Position numbers and translations under genes: made by a program. 64,000 nucleotides of DNA from Hymenobacter monticola (GTDB taxonomy: Bacteria > Bacteroidota > Bacteroidia > Cytophagales > Hymenobacteraceae): assembly GCF_022811645.1 (NCBI RefSeq), contig NZ_CP094534.1, positions 5,544,016 to 5,608,015 on the forward strand, in the 5' to 3' direction. Position 1 is the first letter of the stretch. Each line of letters begins with the position of its first letter. Under the pieces are notes generated by a model. The model ran no database searches. It had not been told where the DNA came from and was given only the letters and a program-made list of their open reading frames with translations. Positions 25,501 through 34,864 of this stretch are shown here, in pieces.

Positions 25501-25827
25501 TACTACTTCTCGGCAGCCGGTGTGGGCGGCGGTGCCGCCACCAACGGCTACAACGAGCAGTCCATGTACGACGGCACCACCGTGCGCCTGCGCGAAGTGA
25601 CGGTGGGCTACGACCTGCCCAAGGCTTTCCTCGGCAAGACGCCGTTCAGCGTAGTCAACATCTCGGTGTCGGCCCGCAACCTGTACTGGTACTCGCCCAA
25701 CCTGCCTAAGAACTCGAACTTCGACCCCGAAACCAATACCTTCGGTTCGAGCAACGTGCAAGGCATTGAGCTGACCAACTCGCCGAACACCAAGCGCTAC
25801 GGCGTGAACCTGCGCGTCACTTTCTAA
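22573..25827 (+). CDS. SusC/RagA-family TonB-linked outer-membrane protein
   Basis: A 1084-residue importer: signal MKRTLLMSLLLLLTLAGRSW followed by AQSRSVSGRV, CarboxypepD-reg-like domain about 26-105 (TTNEGLPGVSVIVKGTTTGT), TonB-box-like LDEVTVTALG, plug with QPLFVVDGVPYDNSQ, and a barrel ending in RYGVNLRVTF. It heads an operon with the SusD gene at 25867 (39-nt gap) and the lipoprotein at 27574. It is a paralogue of the SusC proteins at 18381 and 28716 but clearly diverged from both in the barrel, so the three import different ligands. Ligand unknown. Confidence 0.96.
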   Translation: MKRTLLMSLLLLLTLAGRSWAQSRSVSGRVLDKTTNEGLPGVSVIVKGTTTGTATDADGRFTLNVTAPTTVLQFKYLGYLTTEQAVGNADKLDVAMAVDNKQLDEVTVTALGISREKRALGYAVSEVKSEQVVQKSEPDLLRTLSGKVPGVNIISSSGVPGASSRITIRGNTSFYGENQPLFVVDGVPYDNSQTESDNPITNGASYSSRTADVDPNNIASINVLKGAAAAALYGSRAAGGVIVITTKTGGGGQRGPKGIQIGYTTGYSIEKVAALPNYQNKYGAGANFVNSDANGSWGPEFGNTAQGAPDSIRHPQAGNPNFPGIPENAKIPYKAYPNNVKDFFKTGHLYENSVSLNSTSDNATFTTILSRADQQGIIPNSYFVRNNVSTGGSGKFNKFTISGNVAYTNTTQQGPLQGANNLLAGSASAFARTLFLTRSLDLQGLPYIDPVTNASTFAWLSRQADNPRWSVENAIYTSRVDRIVGSVGFSYAIKDWLVLTYSGGMNTYTDIRRTTIRPGSNANFGVSSVLEDNIQNTELNQMVLLNLNKNLTEDISLTASAGQEINARKFDGRSNIGYDIVTFGIDNVENTNQKGTYGYAYAERRLMGLLANATVGYKNFAFVTLTGRNDFSSTLNKDGVIGKTGRSFFYPSIATSLVVNEAFNLDYRWLDLAKVRVAYGRTGKDAPAYRSGPTTFNINPGGSFPFYNPNQAAQGQPSAGVAISSVINNPNLTPEFSNELEVGAELALFRNRISFNGTYYDKRSTNQIAPRILPAAVGYGQYWTNFGELSNKGFEVAATVVPVETSGFRWSSTFNFTRNRNIVEKTTDNGDTLTLGSAFNLRALLIPGQPYGVLYGTSAKRDADTGELFVDPVSGRLVPGGNKIIGNPNPDFIIGFINQFTYKGITLNTLIDYRKGGSIYSTTLQEELGRGVTKDTEDRDRLVIIDGLRYNTATGAAAVDASGARIRNTKAISLNDYYFSAAGVGGGAATNGYNEQSMYDGTTVRLREVTVGYDLPKAFLGKTPFSVVNISVSARNLYWYSPNLPKNSNFDPETNTFGSSNVQGIELTNSPNTKRYGVNLRVTF

Positions 25828-25866
25828 TCTCAGACTTGCGCCTTCGGGCTCTTTATATAGCATATC

Positions 25867-27531
25867 ATGAAATTTCATCAGATTGGGGCAACGCTGGCGC
25901 TAGCCGCCGTGCTTGCCACCGCTTCCGGCTGCAAAGACTTTTACGCCACCAACGTCAACCCCCTCTACCCTACGTCTACCACGCTCAACAACCTGCTGCC
26001 CATTACGCAGGTGAGCATGGCCTCGGGATTGGGCGACAATGTGGGGGGCCTGAGCCAGTACACGATGGGCATTATGCAGCAACTGTATAGCACCCGCGGC
26101 ATTGGCAACTTCCTGCAAACCGGTGACTCGTTTGGCAGCCCGTGGGCGGAGTTCTACAACACCATGCTGCCGAACAACGAAATCATCATTAACCAAGGCA
26201 CAACCGAGGCACAATGGGGTTACGTGGGCATTGCGCAGCTGCAAAAAGCCTATGTGTATAGCCAGATGGTGGACATGTGGGGCGACATTCCTTACTCGGA
26301 AGCGCTGCAGGGCGTGGCCAACCTGGCCCCGCGCTTCGACAAGGACTCGGAGATTTACAACGGCACCACGGACGGCAAGGTGAAGGGCCTGTTCACGCTG
26401 ATTGACGAAGGCTTGGCTAACATCGCCAAAGCCCCCTCCAGCACGACGCTGGGCCGGGCCGACCTGATTTATGGAGGGTCGCTCGACAAATGGGCCCGGT
26501 TTGGCCGCACGCTCAAGCTTAAGCTTTACAACCAGATTCGCAAAACGAATTCGCCCTCTGCGGTGGCGGCCCAAGTAACGCCGCTACTGGCAGCACAACT
26601 CATAGAAGAGGGCGGCGACCTGCAACTGGCTTATAAGAACAGCTTGAGCCCCGACACCCGCAACCCTGGTGCAGTAGTGGACTACGGCCCCAGCCCGGAG
26701 AACCGCATTGGCCGTTATTTCTACGAAGACATGAAGGCGAAGAGCGACCCGCGCATGCGCTATTACTTCTTCAACCAAGTGCCGGAAGGTGTGGCCGTTA
26801 CCCAACAAGACTATATCAACGAAAACTTTGTGACCGTGCGGCCGGGCTCTACCGGGCTGTACACCAGTTCGGCATCAACGGCCAATGTGCAGACCCTGCA
26901 AGGCCTTTACCCCATTGGCGGCCGCTACGACGACGGCAAAGGCAACCCCAGCGCCAATTCGCGCCCACAAGCCAAATACGAAGCGCCGCAGCGTTTGCTC
27001 ACTTACTATAGCCGCAAATTCACCGAAGCAGAACTGCAGCTCATGGTGCTGAACAACGTGCCCGCTGCCCGCGCCGCCCTGGTAGCTGGCCTCAATGCCG
27101 CGTTTAACAAGGTAAACACCATTGCGGCGGCTGATGGCAGCCCCCTGATGACGACCACCCAAATTAACAACTACCTCAACCGCAACAACACCAACCTGAA
27201 CGCGTCGGGCCCCCTCAACCGCTTTGACCGCGCTACCACCAACGAGGACCGGCTAGAGGTAATCATGTACGAAAAGTATGTGGCCAGCTTCGGCTTCGGC
27301 CCGGACGTGTACACCGACTTCCGTCGCACGGGCCACCCCCGGATTCGTGTGTCGCAGGACATTGTTACTGCTTCGCCCACCCGGAGCGGCCTGCTGCCCG
27401 ACGATGGCACCACGCTATCGACCGGCATGTTCCCCAACCGGTTGTATTACCCCACCAACGACCTGATTCTGAACCCCAATTCGCCGCGGACGCAGGCCCC
27501 GCAGAATTCCCGCATTTTCTGGGACCTCTAG
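25867..27531 (+). CDS. SusD/RagB-family outer-membrane lipoprotein (SusD-like_2 type)
   Basis: A 554-residue protein with a lipoprotein signal ending ATASGC (Cys22). The family pattern appears at AYVYSQMVDMWGDIPYSEAL (TPR-like helical core) and GSLDKWARFGRTLKLKLYNQ. The C-terminal half holds LNRFDRATTNEDRLEVIMYE and VYTDFRRTGHPR, typical of the SusD-like_2 group. It is the partner lid of the SusC encoded just upstream. It is longer than the classical starch-binding SusD. Substrate unknown. Confidence 0.93.
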   Translation: MKFHQIGATLALAAVLATASGCKDFYATNVNPLYPTSTTLNNLLPITQVSMASGLGDNVGGLSQYTMGIMQQLYSTRGIGNFLQTGDSFGSPWAEFYNTMLPNNEIIINQGTTEAQWGYVGIAQLQKAYVYSQMVDMWGDIPYSEALQGVANLAPRFDKDSEIYNGTTDGKVKGLFTLIDEGLANIAKAPSSTTLGRADLIYGGSLDKWARFGRTLKLKLYNQIRKTNSPSAVAAQVTPLLAAQLIEEGGDLQLAYKNSLSPDTRNPGAVVDYGPSPENRIGRYFYEDMKAKSDPRMRYYFFNQVPEGVAVTQQDYINENFVTVRPGSTGLYTSSASTANVQTLQGLYPIGGRYDDGKGNPSANSRPQAKYEAPQRLLTYYSRKFTEAELQLMVLNNVPAARAALVAGLNAAFNKVNTIAAADGSPLMTTTQINNYLNRNNTNLNASGPLNRFDRATTNEDRLEVIMYEKYVASFGFGPDVYTDFRRTGHPRIRVSQDIVTASPTRSGLLPDDGTTLSTGMFPNRLYYPTNDLILNPNSPRTQAPQNSRIFWDL

Positions 27532-27573
27532 GCCACCTCGACCCTCATCAGTTGTCTTAACGTGAAGTTTTTT

Positions 27574-28191
27574 ATGAATTCTTTTGCCACCCGTTTCTTG
27601 CTGCTCTTGACGGCTGCGAGTTCACTCGTTGCCTGCCGCGAAACCAGCAAGTTACCCGCCCCCGCCACGGAAGATGTTCCGTTGATTATTCCGGAAGTCA
27701 ACCCACAAAAGTCTTATTTCAATATCCTCGACGCTAGGCCTTCCGTGGACCAAGCCAGGAATCAGAACCGAACCCGTCCGGTTTTTGAATTCGTTGTCAA
27801 CCCGTCCAAAGGCGGCGGTGACATTCAAACTGTGGAAGTTTATAAAAGCTACCGGCGCGACCTTAAGCTCGGCCCACGCGTGAAAGTGACGGACCTGACT
27901 TCGTTTCCAGCCACAGTTACCATCAATAGCCAGGACGCACTGCAGGACCTGTATGCTACCTCGCCGATTGCCGGCAGCACCACGCCCCGGCAACCCGTAA
28001 AAGGAGAAACTGATACAACGCCAAACCGCCTGATTAATGGCGAAGCCGTGGTATTCACTTTCGAATACGTGATGAAAGACGGCCGCCGCATTATCCTCAC
28101 GCCTCTCTCCACCCTAAGTGGCTCGGTGGGTGCTCCGCTGGGCACGTTCGTCAACGCTCCCTACGCGGCCGTGGCGGAAATCCGTCCCTAA
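27574..28191 (+). CDS. Hypothetical lipoprotein of a SusCD operon
   Basis: A 205-residue protein with a lipoprotein signal MNSFATRFLLLLTAASSLVA followed by Cys21. ATG 27574 is preferred over an in-frame GTG at 27562. The mature part begins with a Pro/Thr/Glu linker and reads as mostly beta-structure, for example GGGDIQTVEVYKSYRRDL and VVFTFEYVMKDGRRIILTPL, with no hydrophobic segments. I do not recognise the family. As third gene after SusC and SusD, 42 nt behind the SusD stop, and lipid-anchored, it is likely an accessory surface protein of the same uptake complex, like SusE/SusF in position. That role is inference. A strong terminator follows at 28240. Confidence 0.85.
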   Translation: MNSFATRFLLLLTAASSLVACRETSKLPAPATEDVPLIIPEVNPQKSYFNILDARPSVDQARNQNRTRPVFEFVVNPSKGGGDIQTVEVYKSYRRDLKLGPRVKVTDLTSFPATVTINSQDALQDLYATSPIAGSTTPRQPVKGETDTTPNRLINGEAVVFTFEYVMKDGRRIILTPLSTLSGSVGAPLGTFVNAPYAAVAEIRP

Positions 28192-28715
28192 CTCCTACCA
28201 CTAAGCAGGTCTGTTAAGCAAGCAATAGTAGCTTTTCAGCGGCAGCAAGAGGATTTTATCATCCTTTTGCTGCCGTTTTTTTTGTCGTTTGCCCCATCAT
28301 GGACAATAATTTCTAACGAGGCATAGCATAGGAGCTTATGCCTTAACTAAAGGAAAGTATGCCTGTGGGGTAACTTCTATCCCATAGCTTATTCTTTTTA
28401 AAACAAAGAATCTGCAACAATTAATAAAATCACATTGCCGCATATTGTATACATGCCATTGTTTTTCAATGGCATAAAATATTCGCGATATGTGTTTTCA
28501 CACCAATGCTTATGCACTGAAAATCAGAATTTAACAAGTGTTGTCATTGCAGCCAAAAGAGCACATTTCGGGAGTTAAACAAGGAGTATCAATAAGAAAT
28601 GAACGCCTACCCTGAAAATTTCATGAGCACAGGCTGTTTTTATTGCTTTTATCTAATCAGTCTTACGTATTTTTGAAATGTAAACTCACCATTACCATTT
28701 TTTAACCTTTTGTCC
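28192..28715. other. 524-bp AT-rich intergenic region between SusCD operons
   Basis: It holds the terminator at 28240-28283 and then about 430 bp of AT-rich DNA that must contain the promoter for the next SusC gene. I see no exact TAnnTTTG box and no open frame of interest. Composition resembles the region 21627-22572. Confidence 0.55.
28240..28283 (+). terminator. Rho-independent terminator after the second SusCD operon
   Basis: A 15-bp stem CGGCAGCAAGAGGAT / ATCCTTTTGCTGCCG (one G-T pair) with a 6-nt loop, followed by eight T residues. Confidence 0.95.
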
Positions 28716-31700
28716 ATGAAAAAAATCTTACTCATGAGCCTGGTGCTCATGTTTACTCTTCTACACGGAGCGATGGCGCAAACCCGCACCGTAACCGGCC
28801 GGGTGACCGACCAAGCGACGGGCACCGGCCTTCCCGGCGTCACGGTACTGCTGAAAGGCACTACCAACGGCGTATCCACCAATGCAGACGGCGCTTTCAG
28901 CCTGTCGGTACCCGAATCCGGTGGCACGCTGGTGTTCAGCTCGGTAGGCATGACGACGCAGGAGCGCGCCATTGGCAGCAACTCTCAGTTTTCGGTGGCT
29001 TTGGCGACCGATTCCAAGCAGTTGACCGAGGTGGTGGTAACGGGCTACGGCGGGTCGCAGGATGTGAAAGACATCACGGGCTCGGTAGCTCAAGTGAAAG
29101 AGGAGAAGCTGTTGCTGCAGCCCGTTGTCAGCGTCGACCAGGCCTTGCAGGGCCGCATGGCCGGTGTAAACATCAACACCACCAGCGGCACGCTTGGCGA
29201 CCAGGCGGTAATTCGCATTCGCGGCGCCAACTCCATCAGCAACAGCTCGCAGCCGCTGTTTGTGGTGGATGGTGTGCCTCTGAACAACAACGCGCAAGCC
29301 AACTCCCTCAGCACGCGCTACAACCCCTTGGCCGACATCAACCCGAACGATATCGCCTCGGTCGACGTGTTGAAAGACGCATCGGCAGCGGCTATTTATG
29401 GTTCGCGCGGTGCCAACGGCGTGGTTATCATCACCACCAAACGGGGCAAATCGGGCACCAACCGCCTGTCCTTCAACTCTTACTATGGCTTTCAAGACGC
29501 CGTGCGCAAGCCTCAGGTCCTGAATGCCGCCGATTTCATTGCCATCTCGAATGAGAAGGCTGCCAATGCCCGCGCTGGGAGCGTAGGCGCTACCGGCAAC
29601 GTGGGCAACACCAGCGTCCCGGCAACCATTGCTGCACCCATCGATTTGAACGGCGATGGTGTGCCGGATGAAACCGATTGGATTAAGGAGATTTTCCAGC
29701 GTGGCACGCAACAGAACTACCAGGCAGCTCTGTCGGGCGGCAGCGAATTTGCTTCTTATTATGGTTCTGCCGACTGGAACGACCAAAAAGGCATTATCTA
29801 CAAAAACCGCTTGCGTCGTGGTTCGGGACGTTTGAACATCGACATCACTCCAAAGAAATGGCTGAAGAGCGGTGTTAGCCTTAACTACTCCAAAACTTAC
29901 AACCAAGGCATCAACGGCGAGAGCGCCTTGGCTGGCGCTACGGTGTCAGGCTACACTGCTCCCCCGAACGTGCCCGCCTTCAACCCCGACGGCTCCTACT
30001 ACCTGAACAACCTGGGCAACCTGGGCAACGGCAACAACGCCGTTCCCAGCACATACGCTCCGAACGCATATTTCCATATCATCGGCACGCTGCGCGAAAA
30101 CCGCAACGACAACACCGTGCAGCGCACTCTGGGCAACGGCTACCTCACGGTAACGCCTTTGAAAGGCCTGCAGTTGACGACCAAGTACGGCATCGACTAT
30201 TCGACCAACTTCGAAGACCAATACAGCAGCCCCATCTTGGGAAGCCTGGGTCGTCAGCTTGGCCAAGGCCTGGTCCAGTTGTATAACACGACCCGTACTC
30301 AGTACAACTGGCAGAACTACGCCAACTACGACCGCACCTTCGACGAAAAACACACGATTGGCCTAACCGCCGGTGTTGAGTACCAGGAAACGCGTACCCA
30401 ACTGGTGTACAGCTCCGGTGCTGACTTCGCAGACAACAAGTTTCAGTCGCTGCTCGATGGCCTGTACACCAACCAGACCGGCACTGGTGGTTCTGCTTTC
30501 AACAACGGCTTCCAGTCGTACTTCGCCCGTGCCAACTACGATTTCAGCAGCAAGTACTACGCTTCTTTCTCGTTCCGTGCTGATGCTTCTTCGGTTTTCG
30601 GCGCCAACAACCAGCGCGGCTACTTCCCCGGCGGCTCGGTGGGCTGGCGTGTTTCGCAAGAGAGCTTCATGAAGAACATCTCGGCTATCAACGACCTGAA
30701 GCTGCGCGCCAGCTACGGTAAAGTTGGCAACTCCGCTGGTATCGGTTCCTACGCTTCGCGTACGCTCGTGGGCGGCGGTCAATACGCCGACTTGAACGGT
30801 TTCAGCATCAACCAAGTGGGCAACCCCTCTATTCAATGGGAAACCTCGAAGAAGCTCGACATTGGCTTTGACGCAGCGCTCGTAAACAACCGCATCAACG
30901 TCACCTTCGACTTCTTCAACAACGATGTCAGCGGCATCTTGCTGGCCGCCCCTGTGCTGCGGACCACCGGCATTCCCGGTTCGAGCGTTAACCGCAACGT
31001 GGGCAGCATGTACAACCGGGGCGTTGAACTCACCATCAACACCGTGAACGTGCGTCTGGACAACGGCTTCACTTGGAGCTCCAACCTGAACGGCAGCATT
31101 CTCAAGAACCGCATCACGGAACTGGCTACCCCGACTGATATCACCGCTGGTACCCAGCGCGCCAGCTTGGGCAGCAGCTTGGGTATTTATTTCCTGCCCG
31201 TGTGGGCTGGGGTGAACCCCAACAACGGCAACGCCCAGTTCCTGGACAAAGACGGCAACATTAAACAGTATGATGCGGCCTATACTACCAACGCTAACGC
31301 AACCCAAGGCCGTTGGCTCACCGCCGCTGGCGATGTGACGACCCCCATCACGGTGGCCGACTACAAGTACACTGCCAAAACCGGCTACCCCACCTTCTTC
31401 GGCGGCTTTGACAACACCTTTGCGTTCAAAGGCGTGGAACTTGGCGTCTTCCTGCAGTACAGCGGTGGCAACCAGATTTACAATGGCTACCGTTCGGCCC
31501 TGTTGAGCAACAGCCTGCAGAATAACATCACCGAAATTAAGGACCGTTGGACTACGCCGGGCCAACAGACGGACATCCAGAAACTGGTGCTGCGCGACGT
31601 GGTTTCGACTCAGGCATCGACTCGTTGGCTCGAGAACGGTGATTTCCTCCGCATTCGCCAGGTGAGCTTGGGCTACAACCTGCCTGAACCTTTGATTAAG

Positions 31701-31883
31701 CGTTTGGGTTTGAACAACCTGCGGGTATACGTATTGGGCCAGAACCTGTACAACTTCACCAAGTACAAAGGCCTAGACCCCGAGGTGAACTCCAATATCG
31801 GCAACAACATTGCTTATGGTGTTGACGGCCGTTCGGTTCCCCCGACCCGCAGCTTCACTTTCGGTGTAAACGTTGGCATTTAA
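28716..31883 (+). CDS. SusC/RagA-family TonB-linked outer-membrane protein
   Basis: A 1055-residue importer. Signal MKKILLMSLVLMFTLLHGAM plus AQ; CarboxypepD-reg-like domain about 25-105 (TGLPGVTVLLKGTTNGVSTN); TonB-box-like LTEVVVTGYGG; plug with QPLFVVDGVPLNNN; barrel to the C-terminal FTFGVNVGI. The VVVTGYG form is the more usual SusC style, unlike the TALG seen in the other two paralogues. ATG 28716 starts the signal peptide; an in-frame TTG lies 6 nt earlier. The SusD partner begins 23 nt after the stop. Confidence 0.96.
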   Translation: MKKILLMSLVLMFTLLHGAMAQTRTVTGRVTDQATGTGLPGVTVLLKGTTNGVSTNADGAFSLSVPESGGTLVFSSVGMTTQERAIGSNSQFSVALATDSKQLTEVVVTGYGGSQDVKDITGSVAQVKEEKLLLQPVVSVDQALQGRMAGVNINTTSGTLGDQAVIRIRGANSISNSSQPLFVVDGVPLNNNAQANSLSTRYNPLADINPNDIASVDVLKDASAAAIYGSRGANGVVIITTKRGKSGTNRLSFNSYYGFQDAVRKPQVLNAADFIAISNEKAANARAGSVGATGNVGNTSVPATIAAPIDLNGDGVPDETDWIKEIFQRGTQQNYQAALSGGSEFASYYGSADWNDQKGIIYKNRLRRGSGRLNIDITPKKWLKSGVSLNYSKTYNQGINGESALAGATVSGYTAPPNVPAFNPDGSYYLNNLGNLGNGNNAVPSTYAPNAYFHIIGTLRENRNDNTVQRTLGNGYLTVTPLKGLQLTTKYGIDYSTNFEDQYSSPILGSLGRQLGQGLVQLYNTTRTQYNWQNYANYDRTFDEKHTIGLTAGVEYQETRTQLVYSSGADFADNKFQSLLDGLYTNQTGTGGSAFNNGFQSYFARANYDFSSKYYASFSFRADASSVFGANNQRGYFPGGSVGWRVSQESFMKNISAINDLKLRASYGKVGNSAGIGSYASRTLVGGGQYADLNGFSINQVGNPSIQWETSKKLDIGFDAALVNNRINVTFDFFNNDVSGILLAAPVLRTTGIPGSSVNRNVGSMYNRGVELTINTVNVRLDNGFTWSSNLNGSILKNRITELATPTDITAGTQRASLGSSLGIYFLPVWAGVNPNNGNAQFLDKDGNIKQYDAAYTTNANATQGRWLTAAGDVTTPITVADYKYTAKTGYPTFFGGFDNTFAFKGVELGVFLQYSGGNQIYNGYRSALLSNSLQNNITEIKDRWTTPGQQTDIQKLVLRDVVSTQASTRWLENGDFLRIRQVSLGYNLPEPLIKRLGLNNLRVYVLGQNLYNFTKYKGLDPEVNSNIGNNIAYGVDGRSVPPTRSFTFGVNVGI

Positions 31884-31906
31884 CCTTGGCTTTTCTCTCT
31901 ATTTAC

Positions 31907-33346
31907 ATGACTCATATTTCTAAATTGCGGCTGGCCGCTTTCTGCGCCGTGTTGCTTGCTTCGGGCACTGGCTGCGATGTGCTGACCCAAGACCCGCCCA
32001 CCGCGCTTACCCAGGAAGATGCATTTGCCAATGCGGACCGCATCTCCAAATCGGCCATCGGCATGTACAATGGCCTGCAGGACCTTGAATTTCTGGGTGG
32101 CCGTGCGCTCATCTATAGCGACATCCGCAGCGATGACACGAACCCCGCGGGCTTCTTCGGCAACGTATCGACGTTCAACCAACTAGCCAACGATGGCACC
32201 GCTGCCAACGCTTGGACCGGCGGCTATCGCACGCTGTATGCGGCAAACTACTTCCTGCAGCAAATCGCAAAAAACCCCGGCCGAACCACTCCTGCCTTGG
32301 AAGCGCAATACACTGGCGAAGCCAAGTTCATTCGGGCCTTGGTGAACTTCCACCTGGTGAACCTGTTTGCTCAGCCTTACAACTTCACCACTGATGCATC
32401 GCACCTCGGTATCCCCATCCAACTCACGGCGCCGGATGCTAGCAACGCATTTGACGCCAGCCAGAACCTATCTCGGGGAACCGTTCGCCAGGTATACACG
32501 CAAATTGAGCAGGACCTGAACGACGCTATTACCGCGTTGCCGGAAACGTATAGCACTGCCTATGACCGCACGGCGCGCGCTACCAAAGACGCAGCTCGCG
32601 CCTTGCTGTCGCGCGTATACTTGTACAAAGGCCAGTACGCCGACGCCGCCAGCATGGCTAATACCGTCATCACGGGCGGGCGTCGCTCGCTATCCGCCAG
32701 TCCGGCGGTTCCGTTCACAGCCGCTACCTATAGCAACCCCGAGTCGATTTTCTCGGTGGCTATGAACCTCAGCGATAACCCTAATACCAACAACGCCATC
32801 GGCCAGCACTACGGCCGCCAGCGCCGGGCGGATATTAGCGTGACGCCTTATGCACGTATTGACACCACGCAGTTCCGGAGCAAAGACCGTCGTCGCACGC
32901 TGTTGCTTGACCCGCCCACTTACCCGGCTACTGCCACGACCAATATTTACACGTTGAAGTATAATAACGGTTCGGCCGATTACGTGCCGATTGTGCGTTT
33001 TTCGGAAGTGCTGCTGAACCGTGCCGAAGGCTTGGCCCAAACCGACGCTGGCATCAGCGCCGATGCTATTACCCTGTTGAACCAAGTGCGTCGCCGTTCA
33101 CTGCCGAACATTCCGGCTTACCCGAACTACTCGGTAGCATCCTTCACCAATAAGCAGGCCCTGATTGATGCCATTTTGTTTGAGCGTCGCTTGGAGCTGG
33201 CCTTTGAAGGCCACCGCTACTACGACCTGATGCGCTACAAGCGTAACTCAAGCCGTATCAACTACGGGGAGGATAAGGCCATTTTCCCGATTCCAAACGT
33301 CGACCTCCTGCAGAACCCTAATCTGGTTCCAAACCCTGGCTACTAA
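31907..33346 (+). CDS. SusD/RagB-family outer-membrane lipoprotein (classical type)
   Basis: A 479-residue protein with signal MTHISKLRLAAFCAVLLASG and lipidated Cys23 (SGTGC). The TPR-like core shows AKFIRALVNFHLVNLFAQPY and KDAARALLSRVYLYKGQYAD; the C-terminal RagB/SusD domain has YVPIVRFSEVLLNRAEGLAQ and ERRLELAFEGHRYYDLMRYK, the classical signature. This places it in the starch-type SusD branch, unlike the other two SusD proteins here. It pairs with the SusC at 28716 and the operon ends at a clear terminator. No linked enzyme points to a substrate. Confidence 0.95.
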   Translation: MTHISKLRLAAFCAVLLASGTGCDVLTQDPPTALTQEDAFANADRISKSAIGMYNGLQDLEFLGGRALIYSDIRSDDTNPAGFFGNVSTFNQLANDGTAANAWTGGYRTLYAANYFLQQIAKNPGRTTPALEAQYTGEAKFIRALVNFHLVNLFAQPYNFTTDASHLGIPIQLTAPDASNAFDASQNLSRGTVRQVYTQIEQDLNDAITALPETYSTAYDRTARATKDAARALLSRVYLYKGQYADAASMANTVITGGRRSLSASPAVPFTAATYSNPESIFSVAMNLSDNPNTNNAIGQHYGRQRRADISVTPYARIDTTQFRSKDRRRTLLLDPPTYPATATTNIYTLKYNNGSADYVPIVRFSEVLLNRAEGLAQTDAGISADAITLLNQVRRRSLPNIPAYPNYSVASFTNKQALIDAILFERRLELAFEGHRYYDLMRYKRNSSRINYGEDKAIFPIPNVDLLQNPNLVPNPGY

Positions 33347-33363
33347 TCCTTGATTGAGGATGC

Positions 33364-33395
33364 AAAAAGCCCCAGCCGCATGGCTGGGGCTTTTT
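33364..33395. terminator. Terminator between the third SusCD operon and hslU
   Basis: Stem AAAAAGCCCCAGCC/GGCTGGGGCTTTTT with loop GCAT, T-run on the plus side and matching A-run on the minus side, so it can serve both converging genes. Confidence 0.95.
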
Positions 33396-33418
33396 TTGTA
33401 TCAATAAAGCGAGTGAAC

Positions 33419-34825
33419 TCACAGGATATACTGGCTCAGGTCACGGTTTTTCAACATGTCACTCAGCCGCTCATTCACCAGCGTGGCCGTGATTTGCACG
33501 TGGGCATGCGCCCCAATCTTGTCGGGCACGTCGTAGAGAATATCATTGAGCAAGCGGCTCATGACCGTGTGCAGGCGCCGGGCTCCGATGTTCTCCACCT
33601 CGGCATTCACCTCTGAGGCAATTTCGGCCAGACGCTCCAGGGCTTCATCATCAAAGGTCAACTCCACCTCTTCGGCTTTGAGCAAGGCTTCGTATTGCTT
33701 GGTGAGGGCGTTCTTAGGGTCTTTGAGAATGCGGAAGAAGTCGGCCTTGGTCAGGCTTTGTAGCTCGACGCGGATGGGGAAACGGCCTTGGAGTTCGGGA
33801 ATGAGGTCGGAGGGCTTGCTGACGTGGAAGGCGCCGGCGGCGATGAACAAGATGTGGTCGGTGTTGACGATGCCGTACTTGGTGCTCACGGCCGAACCCT
33901 CCACGATGGGCAGCAGGTCGCGCTGCACGCCCTGGCGGCTTACGTCGGGGCCGCCCTTGCCGCTGCCGCCGCTGGTGGCCACCTTGTCAATTTCGTCGAT
34001 GAAGATGATGCCCGCGTTTTCGGCCTGGCGAATGGCTTCATCCTTCACCTCGTCCATGTCGATGAGCTTAGCGGCTTCTTCATCGAGCAGGAGCTTGCGG
34101 GCCTCGGCCACTGTCACCTTGCGCTTGCGGGTTTTCTTGGGCAGCATGTTGCCGAGCATGTCCTGCAGGCCCGAGAGGGTGCCCTCGTCCATACCGGGAG
34201 GCGCGCCCATGATGCCTACGCTGGGCCCCGACTGCGCCACTTGAATCTCAATTTTGCGGTCTTCCAGTTCGCCGTTCTTGATTTTTTGGCGGAACCGCTC
34301 GCGGGTGCGCTCGTTCAGCTCGGCGTCGGAATTGGGTACGGCATCGGCCCCTCCCCCACCGCCGAAGCCGAGGCCCGATTTGGCGCCAGCGGGCTGAGGA
34401 ATGGCGGGGATGAGGGCGTCGAGGATAATTTCCTCTACGGCATTGGCCGCCTGGGCCTTCACAGCTTCCTGGCGACGGGCTTTCACGCGGTTCACGCTTT
34501 GCTCGGCCAGGTCGCGCACCATGCTTTCCACGTCGCGGCCTACGTAGCCAACTTCAGTGAACTTGCTGGCTTCTACTTTCACAAAAGGCGCATCGGCGAG
34601 GTGAGCCAGGCGGCGAGCAATTTCGGTTTTCCCCACGCCGGTGGCCCCAATCATCAGGATGTTGTTGGGCACGATTTCGGCCTGCATATCGGCGGGGGCG
34701 TGCAGGCGGCGCCAGCGGTTGCGCAAGGCAATGGCCACGTGGCGCTTGGCGTCGTGCTGGCCGATGATGTATTTATCAAGCTCGGCCACGATTTGGGCCG
34801 GCGTCAGGAAAGAGTCGTTGAGCAT
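33419..34825 (-). CDS. hslU: HslU (ClpY), ATPase subunit of the HslUV protease
   Basis: HslU unfolds substrates and feeds them to the HslV peptidase in the cytoplasm. The 468 residues have the start LTPAQIVAELDKYIIGQHDA, Walker A GATGVGKTEIARRLA (about 56-70), the intermediate I-domain (about 110-240, here with a Gly-rich insert GFGGGGGADA), Walker B IIFIDEIDKVA and the sensor region ENIGARRLHTVMSRLL. The C-terminal end SQYIL agrees with the tail that HslU docks into HslV. hslV is not next to it in this window, whereas in many bacteria hslVU are paired. The palindrome at 34865-34963 sits just upstream. Confidence 0.96.
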   Translation of the reverse strand: MLNDSFLTPAQIVAELDKYIIGQHDAKRHVAIALRNRWRRLHAPADMQAEIVPNNILMIGATGVGKTEIARRLAHLADAPFVKVEASKFTEVGYVGRDVESMVRDLAEQSVNRVKARRQEAVKAQAANAVEEIILDALIPAIPQPAGAKSGLGFGGGGGADAVPNSDAELNERTRERFRQKIKNGELEDRKIEIQVAQSGPSVGIMGAPPGMDEGTLSGLQDMLGNMLPKKTRKRKVTVAEARKLLLDEEAAKLIDMDEVKDEAIRQAENAGIIFIDEIDKVATSGGSGKGGPDVSRQGVQRDLLPIVEGSAVSTKYGIVNTDHILFIAAGAFHVSKPSDLIPELQGRFPIRVELQSLTKADFFRILKDPKNALTKQYEALLKAEEVELTFDDEALERLAEIASEVNAEVENIGARRLHTVMSRLLNDILYDVPDKIGAHAHVQITATLVNERLSDMLKNRDLSQYIL

Positions 34826-34864
34826 GAGGTAGTGTACGAGTTTTATAAGGGCATTGGGAACAAA

